A stretch of 6,041 nt of DNA from CAYLLE01 sp964384485 (GTDB lineage: Bacteria; Spirochaetota; Spirochaetia; CAYLLE01): NCBI GenBank assembly GCA_964384485.1, contig CAYLLE010000171.1:1-6041 (forward strand). The letters are read 5' to 3'. The notes below the pieces were generated by a model. The model was not told the DNA's origin. It did not search any database and saw nothing but the letters and a program-made list of their open reading frames with translations. This document shows, piece by piece, positions 5,366 to 6,041 of this stretch. How positions within the stretch are numbered: position 1 is the first letter of the stretch; each line of letters opens with the position of its first letter. The position numbers and the translations under genes were made by a program.

Positions 5366-5484
5366 GTATACTGGCGAAAAGAGTAAAGCAAAAGGAGCTT
5401 CACGCTCTGGAGAACTGCAGTAAAGCATAACGTGAACCGATTTTTGAACCTCGGCAGCAGTCTGGTCATCAGGCTGCTGTTTTT
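5366..5484 (+). other. structured leader or small-RNA candidate upstream of the lipoprotein gene
   Basis: The stretch after the element has no convincing coding frame but several structural signals. A 9-bp direct repeat AGTAAAGCA occurs at 5382-5390 and 5419-5427. TTCACG (5399-5404) pairs with CGTGAA (5431-5436), enclosing the second repeat. GAGC (5395-5398)/GCTC (5404-5407) is an alternative smaller stem. The stretch ends in a strong terminator. A TATACT hexamer at 5367-5372 could be a -10 giving a start near 5379. It could be a regulated leader (terminator-type control of the downstream gene) or a short independent RNA. It matches no riboswitch class I can name. Confidence 0.35.
5455..5484 (+). 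terminator. intrinsic terminator upstream of the lipoprotein gene
   Basis: CAGCAGTCTG (5455-5464) pairs with CAGGCTGCTG (5470-5479) as a 10-bp stem with one T-G wobble and a 5-base loop (GTCAT). TTTTT (5480-5484) follows directly. This is a textbook Rho-independent terminator on the plus strand. It stands 36 bp before the start codon at 5521, so it either ends a transcript from the left (kinase read-through or a small RNA) or serves as an attenuator for the lipoprotein gene. Confidence 0.8.
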
Positions 5485-5520
5485 GAGGATTTTACAATCC
5501 AAAAGATGTATATTTTCTGT

Positions 5521-6039
5521 ATGAAATTAAAACTTTCTTTATTTGTCTTTTTTCTTTTTCCGGTAATTTTCTTCTACAGCTGCAGTGACACTGAGGAATA
5601 CACGGTGGAATCAAAACGTATTCCGGTTTCTCGATCCAAGGAATTGACACAGACATTGTCTCCCGGTGACGAAGTGATACTGCCCCTAAAAAAACGGGTG
5701 GGTACCTTTCTATATCCGGTTCAAAACAGCAAAAACTTTAAGTACAATGATGAAATAACCGTGGTACTGGGCAAATCCGTTACGGTTAAGGATCTGCTTG
5801 AGAAGCTTTTGTTTTGTATAAACGCGAAGGGGACGTTTGTCTACCGGAAGGACAGGTTGCTTCTTACCGGGGTAACCGGCGAATATAATAGTGAAATTGC
5901 TATTGAAACTTCCATCAGGGTTTTTACCGAGTTGGATAGTTCAGATGTATACGCCTGGAAGTATAAGGACTTTAAGGCATACCTCGAAAATTTCGATCAA
6001 AAATTCCCCTGGAAAAAGTTACAGGTTATTTCCCGTTAA
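5521..6039 (+). CDS. small secreted lipoprotein, function unknown
   Basis: Starting at ATG 5521, the protein has 172 residues and opens with a typical lipoprotein signal: MKLKLSLFVFFLFPVIFFYSC. Cys21 is the probable lipidated residue, in a relaxed lipobox F-Y-S-C of the kind tolerated in spirochaetes. An in-frame ATG at 5506 would add MYIFC; it is less typical of a signal peptide but possible. No clear ribosome site precedes either start: GAGGAT (5485-5490) is 15 or more bases away and lies partly in a small stem, GGATT (5487-5491)/AATCC (5496-5500). The mature part has a polar linker (residues 22-50), then a mixed alpha/beta region with TVKDLLEKLLFCINAKGTFVYRKDRLLLTG (about 84-113 from 5521), vaguely like STN-type repeats of secretins and TonB receptors; I do not assign that. 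It ends at TAA 6037-6039, two bases before the window end. Confidence 0.72.
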   Translation: MKLKLSLFVFFLFPVIFFYSCSDTEEYTVESKRIPVSRSKELTQTLSPGDEVILPLKKRVGTFLYPVQNSKNFKYNDEITVVLGKSVTVKDLLEKLLFCINAKGTFVYRKDRLLLTGVTGEYNSEIAIETSIRVFTELDSSDVYAWKYKDFKAYLENFDQKFPWKKLQVISR

Positions 6040-6041
6040 AT

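Noticed and set aside
5369..5382. ACTGGCGAAAA resembles the conserved start of the ZTP (pfl) riboswitch.
   Set aside because: The required downstream CCGCCUGGGC-type segment is absent before the terminator.
5376..5400. GAAAAGAGTAAAGCAAAAGGAGC loosely recalls the middle of the c-di-GMP-I riboswitch.
   Set aside because: The flanking conserved halves (CACGC...GGGCAAACC and the tetraloop receptor) are missing.

Overview
The window looks like accessory or lightly decayed chromosomal DNA from a Gram-negative-type bacterium. A spirochaete is my best guess, from the lipoprotein with a loose Y-S-C lipobox and the membrane-bound Cache/PAS/HisKA_2 sensor kinase. No rRNA or other phylogenetic marker is present, so the lineage is uncertain. 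GC looks moderate, with AT-rich intergenic regions.

Layout: (1) The left edge lies inside a small palindromic mobile element. Directly after it comes the last ~42 codons of a 2-oxoacid dehydrogenase E2-type acyltransferase (motif DHDVVDG), which the insertion appears to have cut. Its stop overlaps the start of a 114-aa three-helix membrane protein. (2) Convergent to these, on the minus strand, is a secreted protein with a lectin-like jelly-roll domain and an LCCL domain; a one-base frameshift splits the two. (3) An intergenic region holds a degenerate piece of the mobile element and a complete copy of it. (4) A TetR/AcrR-type repressor follows, with an AcrR-like inverted repeat just before its GTG start, then a DUF3179 membrane protein 2 bp downstream; they probably form an operon. 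(5) A monocistronic sensor kinase (Cache-PAS-HisKA_2-HATPase) follows, whose start region contains two back-to-back inverted repeats. (6) After it come a third copy of the element, a short structured stretch ending in a strong intrinsic terminator, and a gene for a small unrecognised lipoprotein that runs to the end.

The most striking feature is the 92-bp MITE-like element. It has 18-bp terminal inverted repeats (17/18 matching). The two full copies are identical and both are flanked by direct repeats of about 9 bp, so it transposed recently; the third, cut by the window edge, differs at one base. It carries no transposase and seems to have broken one gene and reshaped two intergenic regions. 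Other points of interest are the LCCL frameshift, the paired inverted repeats over the kinase start codon, and the terminator-ended leader before the lipoprotein gene. I see no multi-gene defence system, CRISPR array, tRNA or rRNA.
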